A stretch of DNA of 51,149 nucleotides from Methanofastidiosum methylothiophilum (GCA_001587635.1 LNJE01000009.1:1-51149), one strand, 5' to 3'; shown: positions 31,565 to 40,995, counted from the first letter of the stretch. The notes: generated by a model from the sequence alone, not told the origin. Program-made: numbers and translations.

Positions 31565-32933
31565 TATATTAATATTAATTATTATTTATGCTATTATTGG
31601 TTCAATTGTTGCTTTGTTTTCTAAAGGCCCCAACACACAAGAGAGCTTTTTTATTGGGAGTAGAAACATTGGGGGGATTGTTTCTGCTCTTACCTATGCA
31701 GCTACAACCTATTCTGCTTTCATGATGGTGGGGCTAGTTGGGCTTTCTTATGCAACAGGAGTTGGTGCGCTTGGATTTGAGTTAACTTATCTTGTCGGAA
31801 CGCTATTTTTTTTATCATATTATGGGCCAAAAATATGGAAGATTGCGAGAGAAAAGGGAATAGTATCTCCCTCAGGATTACTTGAAGAAAGGTATGGCAA
31901 AAAAACATCAAAAATTGTGGCAATAATATCTTTATTGGCATTGATACCATATACCTCAGTGCAATTGACTGGTGTAGGCCTAATACTTGAAACAAATTCA
32001 AATTTAGATTTTACTACTAGTATTCTAATTGTTGGGGTCATTATCGCACTTTGGGCTTTTGTAGGAGGATTGAGAGGCGTTGCATTAACTGATTCACTCC
32101 AAGGAGCATTTATGATTATAGTATCAATATTTGCATTAATTTGGGTAGCGTATAGATTTGAATATACTTCTTTACCTTCCATGGGAAACTTGATGTACGT
32201 TCCAAATGCTATTTGGACCCCTAGTTTTTTCATTGGATTAACCCTTCCTTGGTTTTTTTTTGCTTTGACAAATCCTCAGGTACTCCAAAGATTATTTATC
32301 CCAAAAGATTTACATGCTTTAAGAAAGATGATAATATATTTTGGATTCTTTGGATTGGTCTACACTGTAATCGTAACTTACATTGGGATTAGTCTAAAAA
32401 TATTAACATTTCAAGGATTGTTTCCAATTGTTCAATACCGAGATAATGTTACACCTACATTACTCTCACTTATGCCAGAATGGCTATCTCTTTTATTGGC
32501 TTTAAGCATAATGGCTGCTGCAATAACAACGGCTAATTCGATAGTGTTGACACTTTCTTCAATGGTTTCAAGAGATATTTTAAAAGAAAAAGGAATATTC
32601 TATGGTAGAATATCTATTGTTGTTTTAACAATATTTATTGGACTATTTGCAGTTAGAAAAATAAGTTATATAGTTGAACTGTCTGTCTTATCTTCAACCA
32701 TACTACTTTGNGTATTACCTCTAATTTTTGGAATATTNCATTATAAAATTGGTAAAGATTTTACTGGAGCTGTAACACTCATCGGAGGATTCTTAATCAC
32801 GATATTACTTACTATCTTTAAATTATCTTTATTTGGNCTCCCGACACCAGTGACAACTTTAATTGTTTGCTTTACAATTTTCTTTGTCATAGGGAAAATT
32901 GAGTCAGAATATATAAATAAACNGAAATCTTAG
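31557..32933 (+). CDS. Sodium:solute symporter (SSS family), second copy
   Basis: A 458-residue polytopic protein of the SSS family, distinct from the copy at 1785-3533. The TM1-TM2 signature reads 'SFFIGSRNIGGIVSALTYAATTYSAFMMVG'-like (residues about 30-58; key residues G-S-R and T-T-Y-S-A-F). Twelve to thirteen helices are expected. Four ambiguous bases near 32711-32923 blur single residues in the last quarter. The substrate is unknown. The preceding 52-residue membrane protein is coupled to it. Confidence 0.88.
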   Translation: MNNILILIIIYAIIGSIVALFSKGPNTQESFFIGSRNIGGIVSALTYAATTYSAFMMVGLVGLSYATGVGALGFELTYLVGTLFFLSYYGPKIWKIAREKGIVSPSGLLEERYGKKTSKIVAIISLLALIPYTSVQLTGVGLILETNSNLDFTTSILIVGVIIALWAFVGGLRGVALTDSLQGAFMIIVSIFALIWVAYRFEYTSLPSMGNLMYVPNAIWTPSFFIGLTLPWFFFALTNPQVLQRLFIPKDLHALRKMIIYFGFFGLVYTVIVTYIGISLKILTFQGLFPIVQYRDNVTPTLLSLMPEWLSLLLALSIMAAAITTANSIVLTLSSMVSRDILKEKGIFYGRISIVVLTIFIGLFAVRKISYIVELSVLSSTILLXVLPLIFGIXHYKIGKDFTGAVTLIGGFLITILLTIFKLSLFXLPTPVTTLIVCFTIFFVIGKIESEYINKXKS

Positions 32934-33261
32934 AATTAGTTGAATAATCTTCTGTTTTCTTAACAATCAAATAGAAGTGTTATTATGGATTTTTACTTTT
33001 TATTCGATAAATAGGTCAATCAAAAATTTATCTTTTTCATTTATCTGGATTATATTTAGCATAGTCTTGATCATTTTAGGATATATTTCTAAATCTTTTC
33101 TATTCTGACTTCTGTTATTTTGAATACATTTTACAGTATTTTTCAAGTCAATTCATTATCATATCATTAAAAATTAAATTTTATAGATATAGTTTTAATA
33201 AAGTTTCAAAATTTTCATCAATTTTTGTAGTCATGATGTTATTATTCAGGGGGCATTGGTA
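32934..33261. other. AT-rich intergenic region
   Basis: No gene is supported. A GTG-started 43-codon hydrophobic frame ending in the TGA near 33106 is present on the plus strand, but it has no clear ribosome site or homologue. Confidence 0.4.
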
Positions 33262-33609
33262 TCATAGAACTTTTGTTTGTTCTGTTGGTCTTGGAACTTT
33301 CACTACAAGAAAACGGAACATATCTTTACTTTGATTCATTAATCTATGTGGGATCTTTGCTGGGCTTTCAATAAGCTCATCTTGATGTACTTCTTTCTGC
33401 TCATTTCCAATTTCTACAATTCCCTTCCCTTCTAATATATAAAAAAATACATCAACTGGAGTGATGTGTTTTAGTAGGGCTTCACCAGGCTTCAAAGTAA
33501 TATGGATAGCCTGAGCCTTTTCAGTGTCATACAATTTTCTAACATCCACTTTGTGAGGAGTTTCAGTTATTTTTTGTTCATTTAATTTTACTATATTCAT
33601 ATTATTCAC
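33262..33609 (-). CDS. Cupin domain protein
   Basis: A 115-residue single-cupin protein: 'AIHITLKPGEALLKHITPVDVFFYILEGKGIVEIG' pattern (about 35-69; cupin motif 1 with H48 and E-G turn) and 'ESPAKIPHRLMNQSKDMFRFLVV' (motif 2 with a His). Only some of the usual metal-binding His residues are present, so metal binding is uncertain. It begins 2 nt after the stop of the polyferredoxin gene and so is its operon partner; a role in redox sensing or small-molecule binding is a guess. Confidence 0.85.
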   Translation of the reverse strand: MNNMNIVKLNEQKITETPHKVDVRKLYDTEKAQAIHITLKPGEALLKHITPVDVFFYILEGKGIVEIGNEQKEVHQDELIESPAKIPHRLMNQSKDMFRFLVVKVPRPTEQTKVL

Positions 33610-33611
33610 TT

Positions 33612-34232
33612 TTATATTTTTACAGAATCAAATTTGCAAATTTTTTCGCATTCATAACACAGAATACATCTGCTATCTACTATTTGTAATCTTTTATTAT
33701 TTAATTCTATTGCTTCTGTAGGGCAGATATTTTTACATATGTTACAGTTGGTACAAGTATTATTGTCTATTTTTGGCATTAATACCCTCCTCAACGAAGG
33801 TAGTTTCATTACCAAACCGAAAGGACATAGATAATTGTGCCATAAATCGGAAGTGAAAAACACTAATATAGGAAATGCTATTATCAAAAAAGGTAGTTTA
33901 ATCTTAATTGGCATTATTATGCTAAATATTTTTAATACTACTAATAAGAGTAACATTATTGAAACAGGGTAGTAGATAAACTCTTTCTTTAATAAGTTTG
34001 GTGTTTTAATTTTTTTGAAATTTACTTTGTTATAAATATATCCCAAACCTTTATCAAAGGCATGGAAAGGACAAAAATAACCACAAAATATTCTTCCGAC
34101 TAACAAGGATGCAAATGAGAAACTTAACATCCACAAAAGTAAAATTGCTTCTTTTTTATTTTTAATAAATACTACAAAGGCAACTATTGAAATTGCCAAA
34201 GTAAAGGTCTGAATAGCTCTTCTTACATTCAT
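33612..34232 (-). CDS. NapH-like membrane 4Fe-4S protein
   Basis: A 206-residue membrane iron-sulfur protein. N-terminal helices carry 'LVGRIFCGYFCPFHAFDKGLGYI' pattern (the CxxxCP motif of NapH/CcoG-type proteins) and a later 'NYLCPFGLVMKLP'. The C-terminus holds two ferredoxin motifs, 'CTNCNICKNICPTEAI' and 'CILCYECEKICKFDSV'. It would pass electrons across or along the membrane. I start at the ATG at 34232; the TATA box (34257-34264) predicts a transcript start near 34234, downstream of in-frame ATGs at 34241 and 34271. Confidence 0.82.
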   Translation of the reverse strand: MNVRRAIQTFTLAISIVAFVVFIKNKKEAILLLWMLSFSFASLLVGRIFCGYFCPFHAFDKGLGYIYNKVNFKKIKTPNLLKKEFIYYPVSIMLLLLVVLKIFSIIMPIKIKLPFLIIAFPILVFFTSDLWHNYLCPFGLVMKLPSLRRVLMPKIDNNTCTNCNICKNICPTEAIELNNKRLQIVDSRCILCYECEKICKFDSVKI

Positions 34233-34256
34233 GTTTTTCATAATTTGTAGCTTAAA

Positions 34257-34290
34257 TATAAATATTTTCATAACTTTAATATATTAAAAG
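34257..34290. promoter_or_regulatory. Divergent promoters of the polyferredoxin operon and the TrmB gene
   Basis: Minus-strand TATA atttatat (34257-34264) and plus-strand TATA tttaatatatta (near 34275-34286) lie back to back in a gap of about 70 nt between the two starts, so the regulator could readily control both. Confidence 0.55.
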
Positions 34291-34304
34291 TATTAATGAT
34301 TAAT

Positions 34305-35066
34305 ATGGAAATAGAAAAACAACTAATGAGAGTCGGACTAACAGAATATGAAGCAAAGGTGTTGATCTCAATAGCTAAAAATAATGAGATATCTGCTAAA
34401 GAGATATCCATTAATTCTGGAGTGCCATATTCAAGAATTTACGATACTATTAATAGCTTATTAAAAAAACAATGGATTAACAAAAGAGCAGGGAGACCTT
34501 CATTATTCCTTTTAGGGGATATAGATGGTAGGATAGAAGAATATATTGATGAGAGCAGACAAATAACGGAAAGAATTAAATTCAATTTAGAAAATCTTTC
34601 AGAAAAAGAAATATATGAGCTTTCACCAACAATAAATGTGGAAAGAAATTGGAAAAATTTCTATAAAAAAATTGAAAAACTAAGTAATACTTCAAAACAA
34701 CTGACTTGTGTTTTTGGTTTTTATAATCAGATCGTTTTTGAAAAAATCAATTTAATTCTTAAAAATAAATATGGCCCAAAAAATCTTTTTCTAAAAAGTG
34801 AATTATTAAATAATGAATTGGCCAAAGAGTTAAAAAAAATGTCATCTTTATTTAATATTAGAGTACTACCATTCACACCAAAAGTTTTATTGTTTCTTTT
34901 TGATGGCAAAGATATAATTATAGTTCTCCCACCCTCAATGAAAAATACGGCATCAGAAGAGGGGGAAATAAAAATTTTAGAAATTAGAAATTTTGAAATA
35001 GGCAAAATATTAGAAAAAATGATAGAAATAGCTTTATCGGAATCATTACCTTTGAATAATATATGA
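34305..35066 (+). CDS. TrmB family transcriptional regulator
   Basis: A 253-residue archaeal regulator. The N-terminal winged helix is TrmB-type: 'LMRVGLTEYEAKVLISIAKN', then 'SAKEISINSGVPYSRIYDTI' as the recognition region. A coiled-coil-like linker (about 75-105) precedes a C-terminal effector-binding domain (about 110-245). TrmB proteins often sense sugars, but this family also controls other genes. The chosen ATG (34305) is 25 nt from its TATA box. It is divergent from the polyferredoxin-cupin operon, a likely target. Confidence 0.82.
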   Translation: MEIEKQLMRVGLTEYEAKVLISIAKNNEISAKEISINSGVPYSRIYDTINSLLKKQWINKRAGRPSLFLLGDIDGRIEEYIDESRQITERIKFNLENLSEKEIYELSPTINVERNWKNFYKKIEKLSNTSKQLTCVFGFYNQIVFEKINLILKNKYGPKNLFLKSELLNNELAKELKKMSSLFNIRVLPFTPKVLLFLFDGKDIIIVLPPSMKNTASEEGEIKILEIRNFEIGKILEKMIEIALSESLPLNNI

Positions 35067-35223
35067 TTAATGGCATCATACAACTTAATACAGTGGATGT
35101 AATAAAAATTATTATCATTTCATTTTTTACAAATAACTTTGAGATATTGTTGAAGTTATGTACTAAAACATATTAGTAATAAATTTTTTATACTAATACG
35201 ATTATTTTAATTTGGTGCTAAAA

Positions 35224-35919
35224 ATGAAAATTGAATATTTGGGTCACTCCGCTTTCAGAATAACGGGTTCAAAAACTATAATAATTGATCCATTTCTGAA
35301 CAAAAATCCTAGAGCTTGTTTAAAAGCGAGTGATATTAAAAAAGCAGATATTGTTCTAGTGACACATGGCCATGGAGACCATCTTGGGGATTCTATGGAG
35401 ATATGTAAAAATACTGGGGCCATATTTGTGGCTATACACGAATTAACACTCTATGCACAAGAAAATGGACTAACAAAGACCGAGGGAATGAATATAGGTG
35501 GAACCATTGAAATTGATGGCATACAGATAACTGCTGTTAGAGCAGATCATTCAAGTTGCATCAATGTCATGGATAAAGGTGGTTATTCTGGGGGGAATCC
35601 TATTGGTTTCGTAGTAAGAGAACGGAATAAAGCCTTTTACCACGCCGGGGATACTGGACTTTTTAAAGATATGAAACTAATTGGTGAACTTTACAAACCT
35701 GATGTAGCTTTGCTTCCAATAGGTTCAAGGTATACAATGGGACCAAGAGAAGCCGCTTATGCTGCTAAATACATTAAATCTAAAATAGTCGTTCCAATGC
35801 ATTATAATACAACACATCTAATCAGACAAAATCCAAGTGAATTTAAGATGTTTGTTAATGAGCTTGAATTAGATACAGAAGTGAGAATATTAGAGCCTGG
35901 GGACTATCTTGAAGTTTAA
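35224..35919 (+). CDS. UPF0173 metallo-beta-lactamase fold hydrolase
   Basis: A 231-residue metal-dependent hydrolase. It begins MKIEYLGHSAFRITGSKTI, the UPF0173 start, and has the metal motif 'THGHGDHLGD' (HxHxDH) near 49-58, 'ADHSS' near 110-114, 'AGDTGLF' near 143-149 and 'VPMHYNTT' near 195-202. The in vivo substrate is unknown. The ATG at 35224 is chosen over a TTG at 35212. The next gene overlaps its 3' end by 11 nt. Confidence 0.9.
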   Translation: MKIEYLGHSAFRITGSKTIIIDPFLNKNPRACLKASDIKKADIVLVTHGHGDHLGDSMEICKNTGAIFVAIHELTLYAQENGLTKTEGMNIGGTIEIDGIQITAVRADHSSCINVMDKGGYSGGNPIGFVVRERNKAFYHAGDTGLFKDMKLIGELYKPDVALLPIGSRYTMGPREAAYAAKYIKSKIVVPMHYNTTHLIRQNPSEFKMFVNELELDTEVRILEPGDYLEV

Positions 35920-37057
35920 AGAAGAAATATTTTCACCATATATTTTTTTTATTGGTTTTATTTTATTTTGTACAATAGGGCTAATAGGAAAAAATTACTT
36001 CAAGGAGTATTATGTTCCTGGAATTTCCATTTATACTATATTTTATATATTTTTGATAAGTTCTATTTTCATAATTGGCAGTAAATTAAATTTTAACATT
36101 AATGAAAATTTTCTAATTGGGATAATTTTTTTTCTTGTACTATTATTTACTTTTAAAAAATTTAGTTTTTATTCTATTTTTTTATCACTATTATCTTTGA
36201 TTATCCTTTTCATGATTAAAAAAAACTATTTTTCTAAATATTACAAAGAAATCTATTTTCTAGGTGTTGTATTATGTTTATTGAACATTATACTCTTAGG
36301 AAAACTACCTTTATTAAATCCGTGGATTAGGGAATCTGCTCTCAATCCAATTTTTGTACTCGGGTACTCTTTTATATTTATATCAAATAACTTTGGAGTG
36401 CTAAAAAATAAATGTCCAATAAATTTCCTATTTCCCTCGACTTCGTTATTTATTTTTTTACTATATGGATTTAGAACGTATATTGTTATTTCTATACTCT
36501 CAACAATGATCACTTTTTATTTGGTCGATATAAAATATAAAACAATATATTTTGGCATAATTGGTTTAACTTTAACTGTAATACTTGGATATCTAACGAC
36601 ATTGTTATTGCCTCAAAACTGGAAATTAAATCCGTTTGAACTATTATGGTATAGATTCACATTTACATTTGATGTATTTGACAAAATTTGCACCTTCGTA
36701 AATTTTAACTTTTTAGGGAGTTATAATTTATTGTCAGAAACGACAACAGGTTATATTATAAGTGATAAAATATTGAATTATTCTCATAATATTACTTCGA
36801 CTATCTTTGGCCCACCTATTTTTGATGGAGGAATTATTGAGGTTGGTATATTTACTTTACTCACTTCTATATCACTTTTCAAATTGTATAATAGAACAAA
36901 AAATAATACATTACTAATTCCATACTATAGCCTTATATTATCAATATTTTTAGTTTCAATAGAAATAAGCCCTTATCCATTAATTTTACTTCTTATTCCC
37001 CTTTCACTTTATATTAGCTTAACAATTGTCAATAAAAATTCGATAATCCACTTGTAA
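35909..37057 (+). CDS. Polytopic membrane protein, possible oligosaccharide repeat-unit polymerase
   Basis: A 382-residue protein with about ten to twelve hydrophobic helices. It has a Wzy-like feel: many helices, a 'YGFRTYIVISIL' segment near 187-198 with a membrane-edge Arg, and a larger outer loop at about 240-300. Sequence alone does not prove polymerase function. It starts with TTG at 35909 inside the 3' end of the UPF0173 gene, with a gggga ribosome site 5 nt before. Overlap implies coupling of the two genes, an odd pairing by function. No glycosyltransferase genes are adjacent. Confidence 0.5.
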   Translation: MKFKEEIFSPYIFFIGFILFCTIGLIGKNYFKEYYVPGISIYTIFYIFLISSIFIIGSKLNFNINENFLIGIIFFLVLLFTFKKFSFYSIFLSLLSLIILFMIKKNYFSKYYKEIYFLGVVLCLLNIILLGKLPLLNPWIRESALNPIFVLGYSFIFISNNFGVLKNKCPINFLFPSTSLFIFLLYGFRTYIVISILSTMITFYLVDIKYKTIYFGIIGLTLTVILGYLTTLLLPQNWKLNPFELLWYRFTFTFDVFDKICTFVNFNFLGSYNLLSETTTGYIISDKILNYSHNITSTIFGPPIFDGGIIEVGIFTLLTSISLFKLYNRTKNNTLLIPYYSLILSIFLVSIEISPYPLILLLIPLSLYISLTIVNKNSIIHL

Positions 37058-37104
37058 GAAAGGATATGCTTATATAGATATATACTCGAATATTAACGAT
37101 ATTT

Positions 37105-37392
37105 ATGGAAGAATATGTCTTTACTATAATCAAAACTATTAATTCAGAAACTCTAGAGAAATCCATAGAGGCACTTCTTTCAGAACCAATTAAAATTGAA
37201 GATATAAAAAATTTTTATAAGATAACTGAAGAGCATCACATTTCTAGAGATGTACTAAAGTGTAATAGTTGTGATTATAGGGGCCATTTTGGAATTTTAC
37301 ACATAAATATGGACAAATTCCCTGGAAGAAATGAAAGTTATATTACTGCATATATTTGTCCTAAATGTTTTTCTCTTGAAAGGATATATTAA
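37105..37392 (+). CDS. Small zinc-finger-like protein of unknown function
   Basis: A 95-residue protein. The C-terminal half has two Cys pairs, 'CNSCDYRGHFG' (about 53-63) and 'ICPKCFSLERIY' at the end, forming a zinc ribbon-like pair about 30 residues apart. The N-terminal half is acidic and helical. No family is recognised. A TATA-like tatataga (centre near 37073) predicts a short or absent leader. It lies upstream of methanogenesis marker 8 on the same strand with a 139-nt gap. Confidence 0.6.
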   Translation: MEEYVFTIIKTINSETLEKSIEALLSEPIKIEDIKNFYKITEEHHISRDVLKCNSCDYRGHFGILHINMDKFPGRNESYITAYICPKCFSLERIY

Positions 37393-37531
37393 TATCCAGT
37401 ATGATTGCGACTTTATTAGATTTGAGCTCAGAACTCAAAATCTTCATCATGGCATGTGCTCAGAAGGGGTCGCTCATCATTGTAATAAATATTTACATTA
37501 TATTTTTAAAGCTTTATTTTTATTAGTTATC

Positions 37532-38323
37532 ATGGAAGAACATGTAATTGAAGCTTTGGGTAAATCGCGGATAGTAATACAAAATGGTGAAGTCATAAGT
37601 GTCGAAGATCCTGTTATTGATTATTGCCCTCTTTTTGATAAATATAGAGGTATAAAAAAATTAACTAAAGAATCTATCAAAGATAATATTGAATTTAGAA
37701 TAAAAGATTTTGGTATGTGTACTGAAAATAGAAGATTTCCTTCAGAAGATTTTCTTTCTATTGGTGCTAGTGAAATTATTTCTACTTTAATAAAAAAAGA
37801 AATATTGGAAGCTGCAGTTATAGTGTCGGATGGGTGTGGAACTGTTATTGTCAAAGATCCAGATGTAGTTGAAGGATTGGCAGGAAGGATATCAGGAATA
37901 ATAAAAACTGTTCCCATTAAGGGGGTAATATCTTTTGTTGGTGACTCCAATGTATTAAATCCTGAGAATGCGGAAATCAATCAAATAGAAGGATTGAAAA
38001 AGGCCATCTCAAAAGGATATCAAAATATTGCCATTACTATTTCTAATGCAAAAGATATCCCAGAAATAAGGAAAATCGAAAAAGATAATTTATGCAATGT
38101 TTTTGTATTTGGAGTTCATACTACAGGTATATCTAAAGAGGATGCATATATATTCATGGAACTAGGTGATGTAATAACTGCATGTATGTCAAAAGAACTC
38201 ATTGAAATCGGAGATAATAAAGGCATTTACAAAACTAAAACAAAAATACCAATTTATGCACCAAGTGAAAAAGGAAAAAAAGCTATTGAACTGAGATTGA
38301 AAGAAATTGAAAAGAAAAAATGA
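37532..38323 (+). CDS. Methanogenesis marker protein 8 (DUF2099)
   Basis: A 263-residue protein of the methanogenesis marker 8 family, conserved in methanogens and of unknown biochemical role. It begins MEEHVIEALGKSRIVIQNGE and contains 'DYCPLFDKYRG', 'FGMCTENRRF' and 'AAVIVSDGCGTVIV', all family-typical. I use the ATG at 37532, 26 nt from a TATA-like element near 37505; an open frame extends 67 codons upstream but overlaps the gene at 37105 and lacks family sequence. It is the best single indicator here of a methanogen. Confidence 0.88.
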   Translation: MEEHVIEALGKSRIVIQNGEVISVEDPVIDYCPLFDKYRGIKKLTKESIKDNIEFRIKDFGMCTENRRFPSEDFLSIGASEIISTLIKKEILEAAVIVSDGCGTVIVKDPDVVEGLAGRISGIIKTVPIKGVISFVGDSNVLNPENAEINQIEGLKKAISKGYQNIAITISNAKDIPEIRKIEKDNLCNVFVFGVHTTGISKEDAYIFMELGDVITACMSKELIEIGDNKGIYKTKTKIPIYAPSEKGKKAIELRLKEIEKKK

Positions 38324-38325
38324 GT

Positions 38326-39705
38326 TTATTCGAGATACGCTTTATGAATGGCTTTTATTGATTTGTAACCATCCTCCTTTGAAACTACAAAGGATATTGA
38401 AACTTCCGAAGATCCTTGAGAAATCATTAAAATATTTACATTTTCTTTAGCTATAGCAGTGAATAATTTTGCAGCAGTTCCAACTGCACCCTTCATACCT
38501 TTACCCACTACGCTTATTATATTCACTCCCTTAATATGTGAAATATCTTTAACTAACTCTTTAGTTGGAAAAGCTTCTTTCAAAGCTTTTTCTGATCTTT
38601 CTATGTCTTTCTCTGATATGGCAAAAGAGATATTTGCTTCTGATGATCCTTGGGAAATCATATAAACATTAATATTATAGTCCCCCAATGCTTTGAAAAC
38701 TTTAGCTGCTACACCTGGAACCCCTATCATACCTGCACCTGAAACATAGACTATAGCAGTGTTTTCAATTATGCTTATAGCTTTTACAACTTTATGATTT
38801 GCATGTGTATCTTTAAGAATTAAAGTACCTGGTGAGTCTATCATACTGTTTTTTACTCTAACCGGAATGTTTTTAGAAATTGCGGGCTCAATAGTTTTTG
38901 GATGTAAGACTTTAGCACCAAAATATGCTAGTTCCATTGCTTCAAGATAGGACATTTCAGGTATTCTATATGCATTGCTACATATNTTAGGATTAGTAGT
39001 CATTATACCGTCTACATCAGTCATTATCCATATTTCACTTGCAGCAATCCCGGCACCAATTATTGAAGCAGTATAGTCAGAACCGCCTCTGCCAAGTGTA
39101 GTAATATCNCCNTCTTTACTCTTTGCAATAAAGCCAGTAACAACTGGGATTATACCTTTTTTTAATAATGGCAATAATGTTTCAGAAATTTTTTTATAAC
39201 TTTCATTAAATAATACAGATGCTTCTCCAAANTTACTATCNGTNACAATTAATGAAAATGCATCAATCTTATCGGATGCTACACCTTGAGCTTCAATCGT
39301 TTTTGATAATATTAAACTTGAAAGTCTTTCNCCAAATGATACTATTCTNTCTTTTGAACGTAAAGAAAGCTCCCCTAAGTAGTGTACTCCAATCAAACTT
39401 TTTTCTAAATCAACTAGGAGGGTATCTATTCCTTCTTTAGTTAATTTTAATAGTTCTTCATTTTTAATGTATTTGCAAGCATCAAAATGCTTTAATCTAA
39501 GTTCATTAAGAATGGGAGTAATATCGCCACCTTTAAGAGATATGTCCGCAGCCCCGAGAAGCATGTCAGTTACCCCAGACATTGCAGAAACTATTACAAC
39601 AACTTCATTTTTTTTATTGTAAGCATCTATTGCTATATTTGCAGTATTAAGGAATCTTTCAGCGTTACTAACAGATGTTCCACCATATTTCATTACTATT
39701 CTCAT
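38326..39705 (-). CDS. Aspartate kinase
   Basis: A 459-residue enzyme that phosphorylates aspartate, the first step to lysine, threonine and methionine. The kinase domain (about 1-290) starts 'MRIVMKYGGTSV' and has 'LGRGGSDYTASIIGAG'. Two C-terminal ACT domains carry 'MISQGSSEANISFAI' and 'MISQGSSEVSISFVV', the allosteric sites. The ATG at 39705 has a gggga ribosome site 5 nt upstream; a start at 39717 is less likely. About eight N bases between 38986 and 39351 leave isolated unknown residues without breaking the frame. No neighbouring pathway genes are present. Confidence 0.92.
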   Translation of the reverse strand: MRIVMKYGGTSVSNAERFLNTANIAIDAYNKKNEVVVIVSAMSGVTDMLLGAADISLKGGDITPILNELRLKHFDACKYIKNEELLKLTKEGIDTLLVDLEKSLIGVHYLGELSLRSKXRIVSFXERLSSLILSKTIEAQGVASDKIDAFSLIXXDSXFGEASVLFNESYKKISETLLPLLKKGIIPVVTGFIAKSKXXDITTLGRGGSDYTASIIGAGIAASEIWIMTDVDGIMTTNPXICSNAYRIPEMSYLEAMELAYFGAKVLHPKTIEPAISKNIPVRVKNSMIDSPGTLILKDTHANHKVVKAISIIENTAIVYVSGAGMIGVPGVAAKVFKALGDYNINVYMISQGSSEANISFAISEKDIERSEKALKEAFPTKELVKDISHIKGVNIISVVGKGMKGAVGTAAKLFTAIAKENVNILMISQGSSEVSISFVVSKEDGYKSIKAIHKAYLE

Positions 39706-39755
39706 AAAGATCCCCAAATATGCTATTTAAGCTTAAAATCTACTTAAAAGACTTT

Positions 39756-40442
39756 CTAAAAAAGAGATCTCTTCTCTCTTCCCGATATCTCCTTTAAATA
39801 ATCAATTGATTCTGTATAAAAAGGGAATTTTTCATCTTCTTTTTTAAATTGTCTTGTATGCACTCTTCTTCTACCTTTTTTATAAGTGAATCCAAACTTA
39901 ATATGTAGCATTTCGTGATACATAATATATTCAATTACAAATCTAGGAGTTTTTTTCTCGTCTAGTAGTCTTGATATTATTATTTCATTTTTAGCCCTAT
40001 CATATCTTCCAAAAATTCTATATGCTTTTTTCTTTGACCATCTTAATGCAGGTGTAGGTACTTCGTTAGAAAAGTAGTTATTATTTATGCAGTAAAATAT
40101 TTCTTCGAGATCAAAATAAATTCCAATAGGCTTATGTAATCCACTTGTTATGTCTGAAGGCTCATTTATAATTAACTCATGGATAAAATCATTATATGTT
40201 CGTTTATAGCGTGGCGCTACTCTTGTTCCCTTGATCTTAGATAAAAGAATATAGGCAAGAGCTTCTTTTATTTCTAGAGGTGCATCTTTTAATTTATCTG
40301 ATACCCTTACATATAAAATACCCTTTTTAGCTCTCGCAGTATTTTTTATGTGTTTATATGAGTAATATTCTGAGACGATTTTATGCTTAATTCCCAAGTT
40401 TAAAGATACATTAGAAAATATCTGAGTTAATTTTATGTCCAT
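39756..40442 (-). CDS. SprT-like zinc metallopeptidase domain protein
   Basis: A 228-residue soluble protein with the zinc motif 'HEMLHIKFGF' (HExxH near residue 171) followed by a basic segment 'YKKGRRRVHTRQFKKEDEKFP', in which another His can be the third ligand. This is the SprT/YgjP-like arrangement. Related archaeal proteins may act on DNA-protein crosslinks or other substrates; activity is unproven. It ends 39 nt before the aspartate kinase start on the same strand, so they could share a transcript. Confidence 0.72.
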   Translation of the reverse strand: MDIKLTQIFSNVSLNLGIKHKIVSEYYSYKHIKNTARAKKGILYVRVSDKLKDAPLEIKEALAYILLSKIKGTRVAPRYKRTYNDFIHELIINEPSDITSGLHKPIGIYFDLEEIFYCINNNYFSNEVPTPALRWSKKKAYRIFGRYDRAKNEIIISRLLDEKKTPRFVIEYIMYHEMLHIKFGFTYKKGRRRVHTRQFKKEDEKFPFYTESIDYLKEISGREKRSLF

Positions 40443-40815
40443 TGGACAAACTTTTAATAATATCTTATAAAGTTATTTGGGAATTACCTAACAATTTCTT
40501 TTAGATTAATATTTTTCATTCAAGGAACTTCAAAAGAATTTAATAGTTTAGCAATTAATATTTAAAGAGATTACTTATTAACTACAAAATATTATTAATT
40601 AATTTTTTTATAGCAACAATTTCAATATTACGTGAAAATTTTATAGTTTGATATTTTATTAATATAACTTAAAAAGAGTAATATGCAAAAAGAAAACAGC
40701 TAGGATAAATAATACATTGTCGAATATAGCCTAAGGAATATTGTTTTTCAAATCCTTAGAGTTTTCGTCAAATATAGGAGCATAAATACGTAGTCGTGTT
40801 ATCTTATATTGATCT
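40443..40815. other. AT-rich intergenic region with one stem-loop
   Basis: No gene seen. A stem ctaagga (40731-40737) / tccttag (40753-40759) encloses 15 nt. Neither strand has a T-tract next to it. Confidence 0.45.
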
Positions 40816-40995
40816 TTAGAGATCTCTCCACCATGCTTTTGAGATACATTTTTCACACGTAGAGGTTTTTTCGTTCCAGCATTCATCGCAACACATCTCT
40901 CCACAAACTAAGCATGTATGTGTATGCGTCGTATGGCCACATTTCCTACATTCTTTCTCATCAGAAACATAAATCCATTTGCCTACAGAACCCAT
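40816..40995 (-). CDS. Small Cys/His-rich zinc-binding protein
   Basis: A 59-residue ORF with Cys pairs CRKC (16-19), CLVC (28-31), CCDEC (35-39) and CEKC (47-50) and several His between them ('CGHTTHTHTC'). The spacing suggests two interleaved zinc sites, B-box or treble-clef like. The 5' sequence has a ggag ribosome site (ctccaac region on the plus strand at 41003-41009, read as aaggagttgg). No family is named. It lies upstream of nothing on its strand, so it is a single-gene unit. Confidence 0.65.
   Translation of the reverse strand: MGSVGKWIYVSDEKECRKCGHTTHTHTCLVCGEMCCDECWNEKTSTCEKCISKAWWRDL

Noticed and set aside
37331..37531. 67-codon extension of methanogenesis marker 8
   Set aside because: It overlaps the 95-residue gene in another frame, lacks family sequence, and lies upstream of the likely promoter.
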